Source: Ensifer adhaerens
Lineage (GTDB): Bacteria; Pseudomonadota; Alphaproteobacteria; Rhizobiales; Rhizobiaceae
Direction: 5' to 3'
DNA: 64,000 nucleotides
Assembly (NCBI RefSeq): GCF_013283195.1
Contig: NZ_JABEKT010000001.1
Span: forward strand, 904,795-968,794
The position numbers and the translations under genes were made by a program. The notes beneath the pieces are model-generated. The model was given only the letters and a program-made list of their open reading frames with translations. It ran no database searches and was not told the DNA's origin. Shown piece by piece: positions 44,183 to 54,030 of this stretch; position 1 is the first letter of the stretch; every line of letters starts with the position of its first letter.

Positions 44183-44596
44183 TCAGTAGAGAATGGGTTC
44201 GATGCGCAGCGAGATGTTCGATCCGCCGCTGTAACGTTGTTTGGTGGTGTTGGTGGCGATCAGCCTGCCGTCGCGCTCGACGCGGATGGTGAAGCCCGCA
44301 TCGACCGCCTTGTCGAGTTCGGGTTTCGGCACCTGCAGCACAAAGGGCACGCGGTTCGCCTTGCCGTCGCTCGACACGGAAGTCTCGGCAATCAGCTTGG
44401 CGGCCACATCCATCACGCCCTGCTCCTCGAGCCGGATGGTGACGGTGCCGGCCGGAACCGGGCCATTGGCGACATTGGTGATCGCACCGGTCAGCGTGAA
44501 GCTGTCGCCGCCTTCCTCCTCGTCGGACACGCAAGCCGAGACTGCAAGCAGCCCCAGGCTCATCAGTCCGAGAAGTGTGCGGCGGGTCGCATCCAT
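44183..44596 (-). CDS. Small lipoprotein of YbaY/YscW type
   Basis: 137 residues from ATG 44596 (MDATRRTLLGLMSLGLLAVSACVSDEEE). Signal II peptide with lipobox VSAC, then an acidic stretch and one beta-sandwich domain: FTLTGAITNVANGPVPAGTVTIRLEEQG ... NRVPFVLQVPKPELDKA ... FTIRVERDGRLIATNTTKQR. This pattern fits the YbaY/YscW (pilotin-like) lipoprotein family. It starts two bases after the thiolase stop and ends 11 bases before fadJ, so it is co-transcribed with beta-oxidation genes. Its role there is not known. Confidence 0.75.
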   Translation of the reverse strand: MDATRRTLLGLMSLGLLAVSACVSDEEEGGDSFTLTGAITNVANGPVPAGTVTIRLEEQGVMDVAAKLIAETSVSSDGKANRVPFVLQVPKPELDKAVDAGFTIRVERDGRLIATNTTKQRYSGGSNISLRIEPILY

Positions 44597-44598
44597 CG

Positions 44599-45807
44599 TC
44601 AGACCCTTTCGATGATCGTGGCGGTGCCCATGCCAGCGCCGATGCACAGCGTCACCAGCGCGGTGTTGAGATCGCGCCGCTCCAGCTCGTCGAGCACGGT
44701 GCCGAGGATCATTGCGCCGGTCGCGCCGAGTGGATGGCCCATGGCGATCGCGCCGCCGTTGACGTTGATCTTGTCGTGCGGAATGTCGAAGGCCTGCATG
44801 TAGCGCAGCACGACCGCGGCGAAGGCCTCGTTGAGCTCGAAGAGGTCGATGTCGGAGAGCTTCATGTCGGCGCGCTTGAGCAGCTTCTCGGTCACATCGA
44901 CCGGGCCGGTCAGCATCAGCGCCGGATCGGAGCCGATATTGGCGAAAGCGCGGATGCGGGCGCGGGGTTTGAGCCCCATGCTTTCGCCGCCGGCCTTGGA
45001 GCCGAGCAGCACGGCGGCAGCACCGTCGACGATGCCCGAGGAGTTGCCGGCATGGTGCACGTAGTTGATCTTCTCGATTTCCGGATGTGCCTGGATCCCG
45101 ACGGCTTCAAAGCCGCCCATTTCGCCCGGCATCTGGAACGACGGGTTGAGCGAGGCGAGCGCCTGCATGTCGGTGCCGGGACGCATGTGCTCGTCGCGGT
45201 CGAGAATGGTGAGGCCGTTCTGGTCCTTGAACGGCACGACCGATTTCTTGAAGTAGCCCTTTTCCCAGGAATGGGCGGCGCGCTTCTGGCTTTCGACGGC
45301 ATAGGCATCGACGTCGTCGCGGCTGAAACCGTATTTGGTGGCGATCAGGTCGGCGGATACGCCCTGCGGCATGAAATAGCCCGGCAGGTTGACGGAGGGA
45401 TCCATGAACCAGGCGCCGCCGGACATGCCGAGACCGACGCGCGACATCGATTCGACGCCGCCGGCAATGACAATATCGTCGGCGCCCTGGGCGATCTTCG
45501 CCGCGCCGAAGTTGACGGCATCGAGACCCGATGCGCAGAAGCGCGAGATCTGCATGCCCGGCGCGCGGGTGGAGTAACCTGCCTCGAAGGCGGCTGCCTT
45601 CGGGATCACCGCGCCCGCATCCATCACCGGATCGACGCAGCCCATGATGATGTCGTCGACGGTCGCCGTATCGAGCCCGTTGCGGTCACGCACGGCCTCC
45701 AGCATCTTGGCCGCAAGGCGAACGGACGGCACTTCGTGCAGCGATCCGTCCTTCTTGCCACGGCCGCGCGGCGTGCGCACGTGGTCGTAAACGAAGACTT
45801 TCGTCAT
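44599..45807 (-). CDS. fadA: Acetyl-CoA C-acyltransferase (thiolase)
   Basis: 402 residues from ATG 45807 ([23 protein letters not shown]). Thiolase motifs: acyl-enzyme cysteine in [45 protein letters not shown] and the second cysteine in [13 protein letters not shown]. The [14 protein letters not shown]-terminus resembles FadA/FadI-type 3-ketoacyl-CoA thiolases more than acetoacetyl-CoA thiolases. Cleaves 3-ketoacyl-CoA in the last step of beta-oxidation. 64 bases after the acyl-CoA dehydrogenase. Confidence 0.92.
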   Translation of the reverse strand: MTKVFVYDHVRTPRGRGKKDGSLHEVPSVRLAAKMLEAVRDRNGLDTATVDDIIMGCVDPVMDAGAVIPKAAAFEAGYSTRAPGMQISRFCASGLDAVNFGAAKIAQGADDIVIAGGVESMSRVGLGMSGGAWFMDPSVNLPGYFMPQGVSADLIATKYGFSRDDVDAYAVESQKRAAHSWEKGYFKKSVVPFKDQNGLTILDRDEHMRPGTDMQALASLNPSFQMPGEMGGFEAVGIQAHPEIEKINYVHHAGNSSGIVDGAAAVLLGSKAGGESMGLKPRARIRAFANIGSDPALMLTGPVDVTEKLLKRADMKLSDIDLFELNEAFAAVVLRYMQAFDIPHDKINVNGGAIAMGHPLGATGAMILGTVLDELERRDLNTALVTLCIGAGMGTATIIERV

Positions 45808-45871
45808 GTCTCATCTCCCTTTCGGCAGCACCATCCGGTGCCGCCCGTCAAACAGTTTGAAATCGAACGGC

Positions 45872-47668
45872 TCAGAACGCGGCCGCGTCGAGCGCCATCA
45901 CGGTGTCGGCGCCGGTCTCGATGCGGGCCTTGCGCAGCGCCGTTTCCGGCAGGATCCTTTCCATGAAGAAGGTCGCGGTGATCAGCTTGTTCTTCAGATA
46001 GTCCGCGCGTGCTGTTTCGCCAGAGGCCAGTTTTTCCTCTGCCGTCTTGGCGATCTTCGCCCACATGTAGCCGAGCACCACGAGGCCGAAGAGGTGCATG
46101 TAGTCGGTCGAGCCGGCACCCGCATTGTCGGGCTTGGCCATGGCGTTCTGCATGAACCACATCGTGGATGCCTGCAGGTCGTTGAGGCCCTTCTTCAGCG
46201 CCTTGGTATAGGTGGCGAGCTTCTCGTTGCCGCGGTTCGCCTCGCAGAAATCGCCGATTTCCTTGAACAGCGCCATGACGGCGCGGCCGCCGTTCAAGCC
46301 CAGCTTGCGGCCGACGAGGTCGAGCGCCTGGATGCCGTTGGCACCTTCGTAGATCATCGCGATGCGGGCATCGCGGACATACTGGCTCATGCCATGCTCT
46401 TCGATGTAGCCGTGGCCGCCGAACATTTGCTGCGCCATGACCGCGTGGTCGAAGCCTTTGTCGGTCAGCACGCCCTTGAGGATCGGCGTCATCAGGCCGA
46501 GGATGTCGTCGGCCGACTGGCGGTCCGCCTCGTTGTCGGAACGGTGGGCGATATCGGACTTGAGCGCGGTCCAGAGCGTGAAGGCGCGGCCCGCTTCGTT
46601 GAAAGCGCGGATCGTCATCAGCGTGCGGCGCACGTCCGGATGGACGATGATCGGATCGGCCTTCTTGTCGGGCGCCTTCGGGCCGGAAAGCGAGCGGCCC
46701 TGGATGCGGTCGCGGGCATAGTTGGCGGCGTTCTGGTAGGCGGTTTCGGCGATCGACAGGCCCTGGAGGCCAACGCCGAGCCGGGCTTCGTTCATCATCA
46801 CGAACATGGCGTTGAGGCCCTTGTTCTCCGTGCCGATGAGGTAGCCCTCGGCTTCGTCATAGTTCATGACGCAGGTCGAGTTGCCGTGGATGCCCATCTT
46901 GTGCTCGATGGCGCCACAGGAAACGCCATTCCGCTCGCCCGGTTCGCCGTCACCGTTCAACTTGAACTTCGGCACGATGAACAGCGAAATGCCCTTCACG
47001 CCTTCCGGCGCGCCCTCGATACGGGCGAGCACCAGGTGGATGATGTTGTCCGACATGTCGTGTTCACCGGCGGAGATGAAGATCTTCTGGCCGGAAATCT
47101 TGTAGGCGCCGTTCCCATTTGGAACGGCCTTGCTGCGCAGGAGACCGAGGTCGGTGCCGCAATGCGGCTCCGTCAGGTTCATGGTGCCGGTCCAGGTGCC
47201 GTCCACCATCTTCGGCAGATAGGCCTGCTTCTGCTCATCAGAGCCGTGCACCAGGATCGCGGCGATCGCGCCCTGGGTGAGGCCGGGATACATCGTCAGC
47301 GCCATGTTGGCGGAAGACATGTATTCGCCGACGGCGGTGTGCAGCGTGTAGGGCAGGCCCTGGCCGCCGAATTCCTCCGGCACGGAAAGCCCGAGCCAGC
47401 CGCCTTCGCGGTAGAGGTCGAAGGCCTGCTTGAAGCCCTTGGGCACGCTGACCGAACCGTCCTCACGCCGCTTGCAACCTTCCTGGTCGCCGGAAAGGTT
47501 GACTGGGAACAGCACTTCTTCCGCAAGCTTGGCAGCTTCGCCGACGATCGCCTCGATCATGTCGGGCGTCGCATCGGCAAAGCCGGGCAGGTTGTTGTAT
47601 CGCTCGATGCCGAGCACGTCGTTCAGAATGAAGAGGGTATCGTCGACCGGTGCCTTGTAGGTGGGCAT
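45872..47668 (-). CDS. Acyl-CoA dehydrogenase, long form
   Basis: 598 residues from ATG 47668 ([19 protein letters not shown]), with GCGAGGAAAGA upstream. The frame runs on to 47884 through the operator and is rejected there. FAD acyl-CoA dehydrogenase with a short N-terminal extra domain and a C-terminal helical extension, about 200 residues longer than classical enzymes. Motifs: [50 protein letters not shown] and the catalytic glutamate in [14 protein letters not shown]. First step of beta-oxidation. First gene of the operon behind the 26-bp operator. Confidence 0.93.
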   Translation of the reverse strand: MPTYKAPVDDTLFILNDVLGIERYNNLPGFADATPDMIEAIVGEAAKLAEEVLFPVNLSGDQEGCKRREDGSVSVPKGFKQAFDLYREGGWLGLSVPEEFGGQGLPYTLHTAVGEYMSSANMALTMYPGLTQGAIAAILVHGSDEQKQAYLPKMVDGTWTGTMNLTEPHCGTDLGLLRSKAVPNGNGAYKISGQKIFISAGEHDMSDNIIHLVLARIEGAPEGVKGISLFIVPKFKLNGDGEPGERNGVSCGAIEHKMGIHGNSTCVMNYDEAEGYLIGTENKGLNAMFVMMNEARLGVGLQGLSIAETAYQNAANYARDRIQGRSLSGPKAPDKKADPIIVHPDVRRTLMTIRAFNEAGRAFTLWTALKSDIAHRSDNEADRQSADDILGLMTPILKGVLTDKGFDHAVMAQQMFGGHGYIEEHGMSQYVRDARIAMIYEGANGIQALDLVGRKLGLNGGRAVMALFKEIGDFCEANRGNEKLATYTKALKKGLNDLQASTMWFMQNAMAKPDNAGAGSTDYMHLFGLVVLGYMWAKIAKTAEEKLASGETARADYLKNKLITATFFMERILPETALRKARIETGADTVMALDAAAF

Positions 47669-47788
47669 TCTTTCCTCGCCTTTTTCGCTTTCGGATCGCC
47701 GCCTCCACGTGGCCGACGTCCGGTTGCAACATGCCGGATGCACCGCCATCGAAGGGCGGCCTCGCATCGTTGGCAGGATGCTACAAAA

Positions 47789-47814
47789 TTTTGACGTTTG
47801 CGTAAACGTCAAAA
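47789..47814 (-). promoter_or_regulatory. Operator palindrome before the beta-oxidation operon (copy 2)
   Basis: The same 26 bases as at 12307-12332 (arms TTTTGACGTTT / AAACGTCAAAA, centre GCGT), 121 bases before the acyl-CoA dehydrogenase start. The exact repetition before a second catabolic gene supports a shared repressor or activator. Confidence 0.85.
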
Positions 47815-48101
47815 ATACCGCCCGATCGAAGTTTCGTTTTTCGCTGGTCGGGCGCTGAAGTCGCTGCCACGCCGCACTCTCCATCGCCTACCCCTGCCAA
47901 ATCGTTAAAAAATCCGCAGCGGTTAACCGGTTGTTTACCACGTTTAATGAAAGGTGCGTGTTGAGATGGTCAAAGCTGCAACCGGTCCGGTCCTCGCATT
48001 GTTGTAGCTTTGCCCACGTCGGAAGTGCCGCAGGGGTGAAGGAAGCCGTTTCCTTCCGTGGCGACTTTCGAGATGGCCGACGGACAGGGGCGAAGAGCAC
48101 A

Positions 48102-51100
48102 ATGAATGGATCGCGATCAAATCCTCAGCGCGCTGGCACCCAGAGCTATGGCGAGCGACCCTCGCTGGACGCCCTGAACCGCACGATCGAGGGTCTGGAG
48201 GCCCGGATCGAAGGGTTGATGAACAGCGCGAGCCGTGAACAGCCGGCCCGTCCGGCCGAGCGCGAACGTGTCGCTCCCCGCGACATCCCGTCCCCGCGTG
48301 ATGCCGTTTCCGAGATCATGCAGCGCCAGCGGGCCTTGAGCACGTCGCGCGAGCGGCCGCCTCTGAGAGACCGCGTGCCGCAGCGCGAGCCGGAACGCCT
48401 GGCCCATCGTGAGCCCGAGCGTTACGTCGACGATATCAGGTCGCAGCCTGCCCGCGCCCCCGTCGCCCGGCCACAAGCTGCCGTCAACGATATCGCCGAG
48501 GCGCTTGTCGGCCTGCGCCAGGATCTGAAGCGCGACATCACCGATGGCCTCACCCGCGAAATGAACTCCCTGCGCGCCGAAATTCGCGGCATCAAGGCGC
48601 AGGCCGAGGATCACAGCTTCGCCGAGGACGTGCGCGGCGACATGCAGCGCCTTGCCGACAGCATCCAGCAGCTCGGCCGCCAGGCATCGCCCGCCCAGGC
48701 CGATGCGCTGCGTGGCGATTTCGACGATCTGCGCACGATGATCGACGGGTTGGCGCGCGAAGACAGCGTTCGCCGGATGGAAAGCCGCTGGAACGGCGTC
48801 GAGGATCGGCTGATCGCCTTCGATCAGAACCGCGATGACGAGCTGGTGGCGCTGGCCTACAGGCTCGACGAAATCAAGTCGCAGATTGGTGCGCTCGGCA
48901 ACAGCTCTGCAGTCGACGTGCTTGAAGACAAGATGATCGCGGTTGCCCAGGCAATCGAGATGCTCGGCCGCCAGATACAGCCCGATGACCGTCGTCTGGT
49001 GTCGCAGTTTGCCGATCTGGATGCGCGCCTCGACGAAATCAGCCGGGCGATCGCCGCCAACAGCCGCACCGCCAGCAGCGCGGACAGCGGGTTTACCAAT
49101 CGCCTGGAGAGCCGCCTTGGCGATCTCTCGCGGCAGATCGACGGCCTTTCACGCCCAGTTGACACCGGTCTTGGTGCCCGCCTGGAGGCGCTGGCTGCCC
49201 GCGTCGAGGATCTCGCCAGCGAGAAAGCGGCCGCCGGCCTCGAAGAGCGCCTGGATCAGCTTTCCCTGATGATGGAGCGCAGCCACCGCAACGCCCAGCC
49301 GGATCTGACCGGTTACCTCAACGACATTTCCCGCAAGATCGAGGCCCTCGACCAGGGCAGCGTCAACGACGCGCTGGCCGAGCGGCTCGACTATCTTGCC
49401 CGCCGCATCGACGACCTCGACACGCTGAGCGCCCAACCGGTCTCCGATCCGCGTTTCGACCGGCTGGAAGACCGTCTCGCCGGCATCGCCCAGCGGCTGG
49501 AAGAAACCTATGCGGCGCCCTTCGACGACCGCGCCGCCCTGCACAATCTCGAAGCGCAGATCGCCAATCTGTCGACCCTCGTCAGCCAGCCTCGTGCCGA
49601 GGCCGCTGCCATGCCGGTGGAATTCGAGAGCCGCATGAATGCGCTCGAAGATTATTTCGCCACCAGCGACGAGTACATCGTCGAGGCCGCCCGTCAGGCG
49701 GCCGAAGCGGTGATGGAGGCCTACTCCAAGCGCGGCATGCCGCAGTCGTCAGGTGGCGGCGATCTCGCGGCGATCTCGGCCCTCGCCGACGACCTGCGCA
49801 CCCTTGAAGATCTGAGCCGCTCCAGCGAGGAGCGCACGGCGCGCACCTTCGAGGCGCTGCACGAAACCCTCGTTCATATCGCCGACAAGCTCGAGCGTAT
49901 CGAGGGACGCGAGCCCGCCATGGCTTCGGCGCATTACGAGGCGCCGGTGGCGCGCGAAATGCCTGTCATGCCCAAGGCGATGCAGCCGGAATTCACCGAT
50001 CCGTTCACGGGCGCCGACCTCGATGATCGCTATCAGGATCTGAAGCGCAATGTCCGCGCCCTGCAGGCGGAAGACGACGGCGTCATCGCCGCCGCGACCG
50101 CCTTTGCCGGCGACGACGGCCAGGTTTCGACCATCGAGCCCGATGGCGGGCGCGAACAGCCGGCTTCCCCCCGCACCGGCCTGCTTGCCGGTCTGACCCG
50201 GCGCTTCTCGGCAAAGCGCGCCGAACCGGCTCCGGAGCAGACAAGACAGCTGGTCGAGCCCGCCCCGTCCATCGACCCCTCGGAGATGCTTGCGCCGGAA
50301 GAGGCCAATCAGTTGCTGGAGCCCGGCTCCGGCGTTCCCGACGTCAAGAAGATCCTCGAGCGCGTGCGCGCCGGCCAGATGAACCGTGGCGGCAAACAAC
50401 CTGCTGACGGCGACAAGGCCGACTTCATTGCAGCGGCCCGCCGGGCAGCACAGCTGGCGGTCGAGGAAGCCGATACGCTCAACAAGACCAAGGACGGTGG
50501 GGCTGCCAGCGGCATCGGTGGTGCCTTTGCCCGTCATCGCAGGCCGATCCTGATGGCCGTCGGCGCCGTGCTGCTGGCGATCATGTCCTATCCGCTCGTC
50601 GGCACCATGCTGAAGGGCAGCAATGCGCCCGCTGCCGAACCGGTGGCGATCATCGAACAGAACGCAAGCCCCGTCGTCGAGCAACCAGCTGTCGCCAAGC
50701 CAGCGGAGATCGCCGGCAACGAGGCGCCGGCAGCCGCCGCCGTTGCGACCCAAACACCGCTCGAGGCGTTGCCGCCACTTCCAGGCGCGGCGCTCGATGA
50801 GGTCGAGCAGTCGTCCAGCGCCGTCCAGACACCTGCCGTCTCGACCCTGCCGGCAGACACACCCGCATCGACGACGGTGGCTCACGAAGCGCAGGCTCCG
50901 CTGCTTCAGCCGGTGCCGGAGGTCAAGCAGCCGACGGCCGCTTCCACATTCCAGGCAGCCCCTGCCGATGCCACGCGGGCAGGAACCTTCGCGCCGGTCA
51001 CTAAGCCCGCCGACGTCGTTCTGCCTGAGGGCTTCGGCCCCGTTGCACTGGTGACGGCTGCCAAGGGCGGCGACCCGCTGGCATTCTATGAAATCGGCGC

Positions 51101-51869
51101 GCGCTTCACCGAAGGTCGCGGCGTCAAGGAAGATCTGGCGGAAGCCGCCAAATGGTATCAGCGCGCTGCCGACGCCGGGGTCACCCCGGCCGATTATCGC
51201 CTTGCCAGCATGTACGAAAAAGGCTCCGGCCTGACGCGCGACGCGGCCAAGGCCAAGGCCCTTTATCTGAAGGCCGCCGGTCAGGGCAACGCCAGCTCCA
51301 TGCACAACCTCGCTGTCATGCTGGCCAGCGGTCGCGATGGTGCGCCGGATTTCGCCGAGGCGACAAAGTGGTTCGCCAAGGCGGCCGAACTCGGCGTTCG
51401 CGACAGCCAGTTCAACCTCGCTGTCCTCTATGCCCGCGGCAATGGCGTGCCGCAGGATCTCGAATCTTCCTACAAGTGGTTTGCCGCTGCCGCCCGCGAG
51501 GGCGATCTCGACGCAGCCGCCAAGCGCGACGAAGTCGCCAAGGCGATGAAACCCGAGCAGCTTTCGAGCGCCAAGGCCAAGGCTGACGCCTGGAAGCCGC
51601 AGGCGGTCGACGCCAAGGCGAACACGGTTGACGTGCCGGATGCCTGGGTCGGCCCGGCCAACAAGACCGCCTCGATCGACATGAGCAAGGCCATCCGCAA
51701 CATTCAGGCGATCCTCAACAACAACGGCTTCGACGCCGGCAAGCCGGACGGCCAGATGGGCAAGAAGACGGTTGCCGCGATCAAGGCTTTCCAGACATCC
51801 GTCGGCCAGGAGCCGACAGGTGAAATCACCGACCAGCTGGTGAAGGAATTGCTCAAGCGCAATTCCTGA
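48102..51869 (+). CDS. podJ: PodJ-like polar localisation protein with Sel1 repeats and peptidoglycan-binding domain
   Basis: 1255 residues from ATG 48102 (MNGSRSNPQRAGTQSYGER). The frame upstream to 47931 lacks a plausible start site. Residues 40-700 are largely coiled coil with recurrent RLDxLxxRIDDL heptads. One membrane helix at about 813-835 (RRPILMAVGAVLLAIMSYPLVG) divides cytoplasm from periplasm. A Pro/Ala-rich linker, four Sel1-like repeats (about 986-1150: YEIGARFTEGRGVKEDLAEAAKWY and on) and a PG_binding_1 domain (1196-1254, IRNIQAILNNNGFDAGKPDG) follow. PodJ organises the cell pole. The assignment rests on architecture and on recalled S. meliloti gene order. Confidence 0.85.
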   Translation: MNGSRSNPQRAGTQSYGERPSLDALNRTIEGLEARIEGLMNSASREQPARPAERERVAPRDIPSPRDAVSEIMQRQRALSTSRERPPLRDRVPQREPERLAHREPERYVDDIRSQPARAPVARPQAAVNDIAEALVGLRQDLKRDITDGLTREMNSLRAEIRGIKAQAEDHSFAEDVRGDMQRLADSIQQLGRQASPAQADALRGDFDDLRTMIDGLAREDSVRRMESRWNGVEDRLIAFDQNRDDELVALAYRLDEIKSQIGALGNSSAVDVLEDKMIAVAQAIEMLGRQIQPDDRRLVSQFADLDARLDEISRAIAANSRTASSADSGFTNRLESRLGDLSRQIDGLSRPVDTGLGARLEALAARVEDLASEKAAAGLEERLDQLSLMMERSHRNAQPDLTGYLNDISRKIEALDQGSVNDALAERLDYLARRIDDLDTLSAQPVSDPRFDRLEDRLAGIAQRLEETYAAPFDDRAALHNLEAQIANLSTLVSQPRAEAAAMPVEFESRMNALEDYFATSDEYIVEAARQAAEAVMEAYSKRGMPQSSGGGDLAAISALADDLRTLEDLSRSSEERTARTFEALHETLVHIADKLERIEGREPAMASAHYEAPVAREMPVMPKAMQPEFTDPFTGADLDDRYQDLKRNVRALQAEDDGVIAAATAFAGDDGQVSTIEPDGGREQPASPRTGLLAGLTRRFSAKRAEPAPEQTRQLVEPAPSIDPSEMLAPEEANQLLEPGSGVPDVKKILERVRAGQMNRGGKQPADGDKADFIAAARRAAQLAVEEADTLNKTKDGGAASGIGGAFARHRRPILMAVGAVLLAIMSYPLVGTMLKGSNAPAAEPVAIIEQNASPVVEQPAVAKPAEIAGNEAPAAAAVATQTPLEALPPLPGAALDEVEQSSSAVQTPAVSTLPADTPASTTVAHEAQAPLLQPVPEVKQPTAASTFQAAPADATRAGTFAPVTKPADVVLPEGFGPVALVTAAKGGDPLAFYEIGARFTEGRGVKEDLAEAAKWYQRAADAGVTPADYRLASMYEKGSGLTRDAAKAKALYLKAAGQGNASSMHNLAVMLASGRDGAPDFAEATKWFAKAAELGVRDSQFNLAVLYARGNGVPQDLESSYKWFAAAAREGDLDAAAKRDEVAKAMKPEQLSSAKAKADAWKPQAVDAKANTVDVPDAWVGPANKTASIDMSKAIRNIQAILNNNGFDAGKPDGQMGKKTVAAIKAFQTSVGQEPTGEITDQLVKELLKRNS

Positions 51870-52116
51870 TCCGGCAGGGTTCGACGCCGCAATAAAGCCG
51901 CAGAACCGGGCCACAGGCTCTGCGGAGCCGAAGCTGTCCGCCATGTCGCTGAAAAGGTTGACAGCTCCGGTTGAGGAGCGCATGACGGAAGCCTATGCCA
52001 CCTCGCCTTCGGGAGGGGTGTCGGCTTTCTAAGATAATCCCCCTTCTGTGGTGAATAGCTTGCCACTGTGACGTTTTCGCCCGCGCCGCGGGCCGTTGGC
52101 ATATCGAGGTCCCGGC

Positions 52117-53043
52117 GTGTCGATCTATCTGCCCATCGCAGAGTTGTCGGTGAACATACTCATCATCCTCGGCATGGGTGCGGCCGTTGGCTTTCTGTCG
52201 GGCATGTTCGGTGTCGGCGGCGGATTCCTGATCACGCCTCTCCTGATCTTCTACAACATCCCTCCCGTCGTCGCCGTTGCGACCGGCGCCAACCAGGTTG
52301 TGGCCTCCTCGATCTCCGGTGCCATCACCCACTTCCGCCGCGGCACGATCGACATCAAGCTCGGCACGGTGCTCTTATGCGGCGGTCTGGCGGGTGCGAC
52401 GGTCGGCGTCTGGTTGTTCTCGCTGCTCCGCCGCGTCGGCCAGCTCGATCTCGTCATCTCGCTGCTCTATGTTGTACTGCTCGGTTCGGTCGGCAGCCTG
52501 ATGCTGTGGGAGAGCGTGCGTGCCATGCGCAAGGCGGCCAACAACCAGGCGACACCGCTTCGCCGTCCCGGGCAGCACAATTGGGTGCACCGGTTGCCGC
52601 TGAAGATGCGGTTCAAGAAATCGAAGATCTATCTGAGCGTCATTCCCGTCGCGACCCTCGGCTTCTGCATCGGCATCCTGACGTCGGTCATGGGTGTCGG
52701 CGGTGGCTTCATCATGGTACCGGCGATGATCTATCTGCTGCGCATCCCGACCAACGTCGTCGTCGGCACCTCGCTTTTCCAGATCATCTTCGTCTCCGCC
52801 TACACGGTCATCGTCCAGGCCTCGACCAACTACACCGTCGATATCGTTCTTGCCTTCGTGCTGATGATCGCAGGTGTTATCGGCGCGCAATATGGCGTTC
52901 GCGTCGGCCAGAAGCTGCGCGGCGAGCAGCTGCGCGCGTTGCTGGCGCTGCTCGTGCTTGCCGTCGGCATCCGCCTGGCGATCGAACTGGTCATTCCGCC
53001 GAAGGACGTCTACTCCGTCGTATCCGCGGGGTTCGGCTTCTGA
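52117..53043 (+). CDS. TauE/SafE family sulfite/anion exporter
   Basis: 308 residues from GTG 52117 (MSIYLPIAELSVNILIILG), with CGAGG upstream; a start at 52096 is possible. Eight to nine membrane helices and two family repeats: GFLSGMFGVGGGFLITPLLIFYNIP and GILTSVMGVGGGFIMVPAMIYLLRIP. Substrate class includes sulfite, sulfoacetate and related anions. Its stop overlaps the next start by one base (TGATG), so the two are translationally coupled. Confidence 0.9.
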   Translation: MSIYLPIAELSVNILIILGMGAAVGFLSGMFGVGGGFLITPLLIFYNIPPVVAVATGANQVVASSISGAITHFRRGTIDIKLGTVLLCGGLAGATVGVWLFSLLRRVGQLDLVISLLYVVLLGSVGSLMLWESVRAMRKAANNQATPLRRPGQHNWVHRLPLKMRFKKSKIYLSVIPVATLGFCIGILTSVMGVGGGFIMVPAMIYLLRIPTNVVVGTSLFQIIFVSAYTVIVQASTNYTVDIVLAFVLMIAGVIGAQYGVRVGQKLRGEQLRALLALLVLAVGIRLAIELVIPPKDVYSVVSAGFGF

Positions 53044-53846
53044 TGCTCCGTCTCGCTCGCATCGTCCTTGCTGTCACGACGTTCGCCTTCGCCGCTCCGA
53101 CCTTCGCCCAGCTGCAGGACGAGAATGCCAACGACTTCACCGAAAAGCTGGAGATCGGCATCTCGACTGACGAGATCGCCATTACCTCGGATTTCCGCGG
53201 CGCCGACCTGACGATTTTCGGTGCGGTCGACGGCTTCGACCCCAACCTGCTGGCGCAGGGCAAGTACAACATCATCGTCTCGCTCGAGGGCCCGAAGGAC
53301 AATGCGACGGTGCGCAAAAAAGAGCGCGTCTTCGGCATCTGGGTAAACACCAGCTCCATGACCTTCGAGCTGGTGCCGGAATCCTATTCGCTGTCGAGCA
53401 CGCGTGACATCGAGACCATCGCGCCCCCGGGCGAGATGGGCAACATGGGCATCGGCGTCGACCATATGCGGCTGGTGCCGCTCGGTTTCGTCGGCGACGG
53501 CAGCAATCTCGGCGAATTCCGCAATGCCTTCCGCCGTATCCGCGAGACCAGCGGCGTCTATGAGCGCGATCCGGGCGGCGTGCAATTCATCAGCTCCAGC
53601 CTGTTCAAGGCATCGGTGCGCCTGCCGGCCAACGTGCCCAACGGCGTGCATGTCGTGCGCGCCTATCTCTTCCGCGACGGCACCTTCGTCGCCGCCAAGG
53701 CGCTGCCGCTCCGCGTGGTCAAGACGGGTGTGGAGCAGGTGATCACGCAGACAGCGCATGAGCAACCGTTCTTCTACGGCCTGTTTGCGGTGCTGCTCGC
53801 CGTCATCACCGGTTGGGGCGCAAGCCTGCTCTTCCGCAAGGATTAG
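53043..53846 (+). CDS. TIGR02186-type protein, exported and membrane-anchored
   Basis: 267 residues from ATG 53043. Signal peptide MLRLARIVLAVTTFAFAAPTFA. The periplasmic part is beta-rich: EKLEIGISTDEIAITSDFRGADLTIFGAV, then KKERVFGIWVNTSSMTFELVPESY and NVPNGVHVVRAYLFRDG. One C-terminal membrane helix (FFYGLFAVLLAVITGWGASLLF) ends in RKD. This matches the alphaproteobacterial family regularly found next to TauE/SafE. It is probably an accessory of the exporter; mechanism unknown. Confidence 0.85.
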   Translation: MLRLARIVLAVTTFAFAAPTFAQLQDENANDFTEKLEIGISTDEIAITSDFRGADLTIFGAVDGFDPNLLAQGKYNIIVSLEGPKDNATVRKKERVFGIWVNTSSMTFELVPESYSLSSTRDIETIAPPGEMGNMGIGVDHMRLVPLGFVGDGSNLGEFRNAFRRIRETSGVYERDPGGVQFISSSLFKASVRLPANVPNGVHVVRAYLFRDGTFVAAKALPLRVVKTGVEQVITQTAHEQPFFYGLFAVLLAVITGWGASLLFRKD

Positions 53847-53910
53847 TCCCTGAGGTCGCCGGCCGCCGTTCCCTTTTGTGCGATGGACGGCTAAAGAAGG
53901 CCTGCTGCAT

Positions 53911-54010
53911 CTTTCCTTAAGTCGGAATCGATTTAAGGAGAAAATCATGCCGCAGGTCTAGAGTGCTACAGCGGCCTTGGTGCGTCATATTTGAAGCGCG
54001 GCGTTGTAGG
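53911..54010 (+). repeat. Dispersed palindrome-plus-hairpin repeat, copy B
   Basis: CCTTAAGTCGG/AATCGATTTAAGG (imperfect palindrome, 53915-53938), then AAAATCATGCCGCAGGTCTA and GTGCTACAGCGGCC ... GCGCGGCGTTGTAGGG. Same order of parts as copy A. It ends 20 bases before the start of the small Lrp-like gene, in the same orientation. Confidence 0.85.
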
Positions 54011-54030
54011 GCAGAAACAGAGGAAATTCC

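Noticed and set aside
42780-44189. 469-residue plus-strand ORF opposite fadJ
   Set aside because: Codon-position mirror of fadJ. No family pattern.
45806-47794. 662-residue plus-strand ORF opposite acyl-CoA dehydrogenase
   Set aside because: Mirror frame. It ends inside the operator region and has low-complexity composition.
49749-51983. 744-residue minus-strand ORF opposite podJ
   Set aside because: Mirror of the repetitive podJ coding sequence. Gly/Arg-rich with no domains.
52068-53042. N-terminal 325 residues of the 592-residue ORF that ends in the TIGR02186 protein
   Set aside because: This part lies in another frame of TauE/SafE. The real start at 53043 gives a clean signal peptide.
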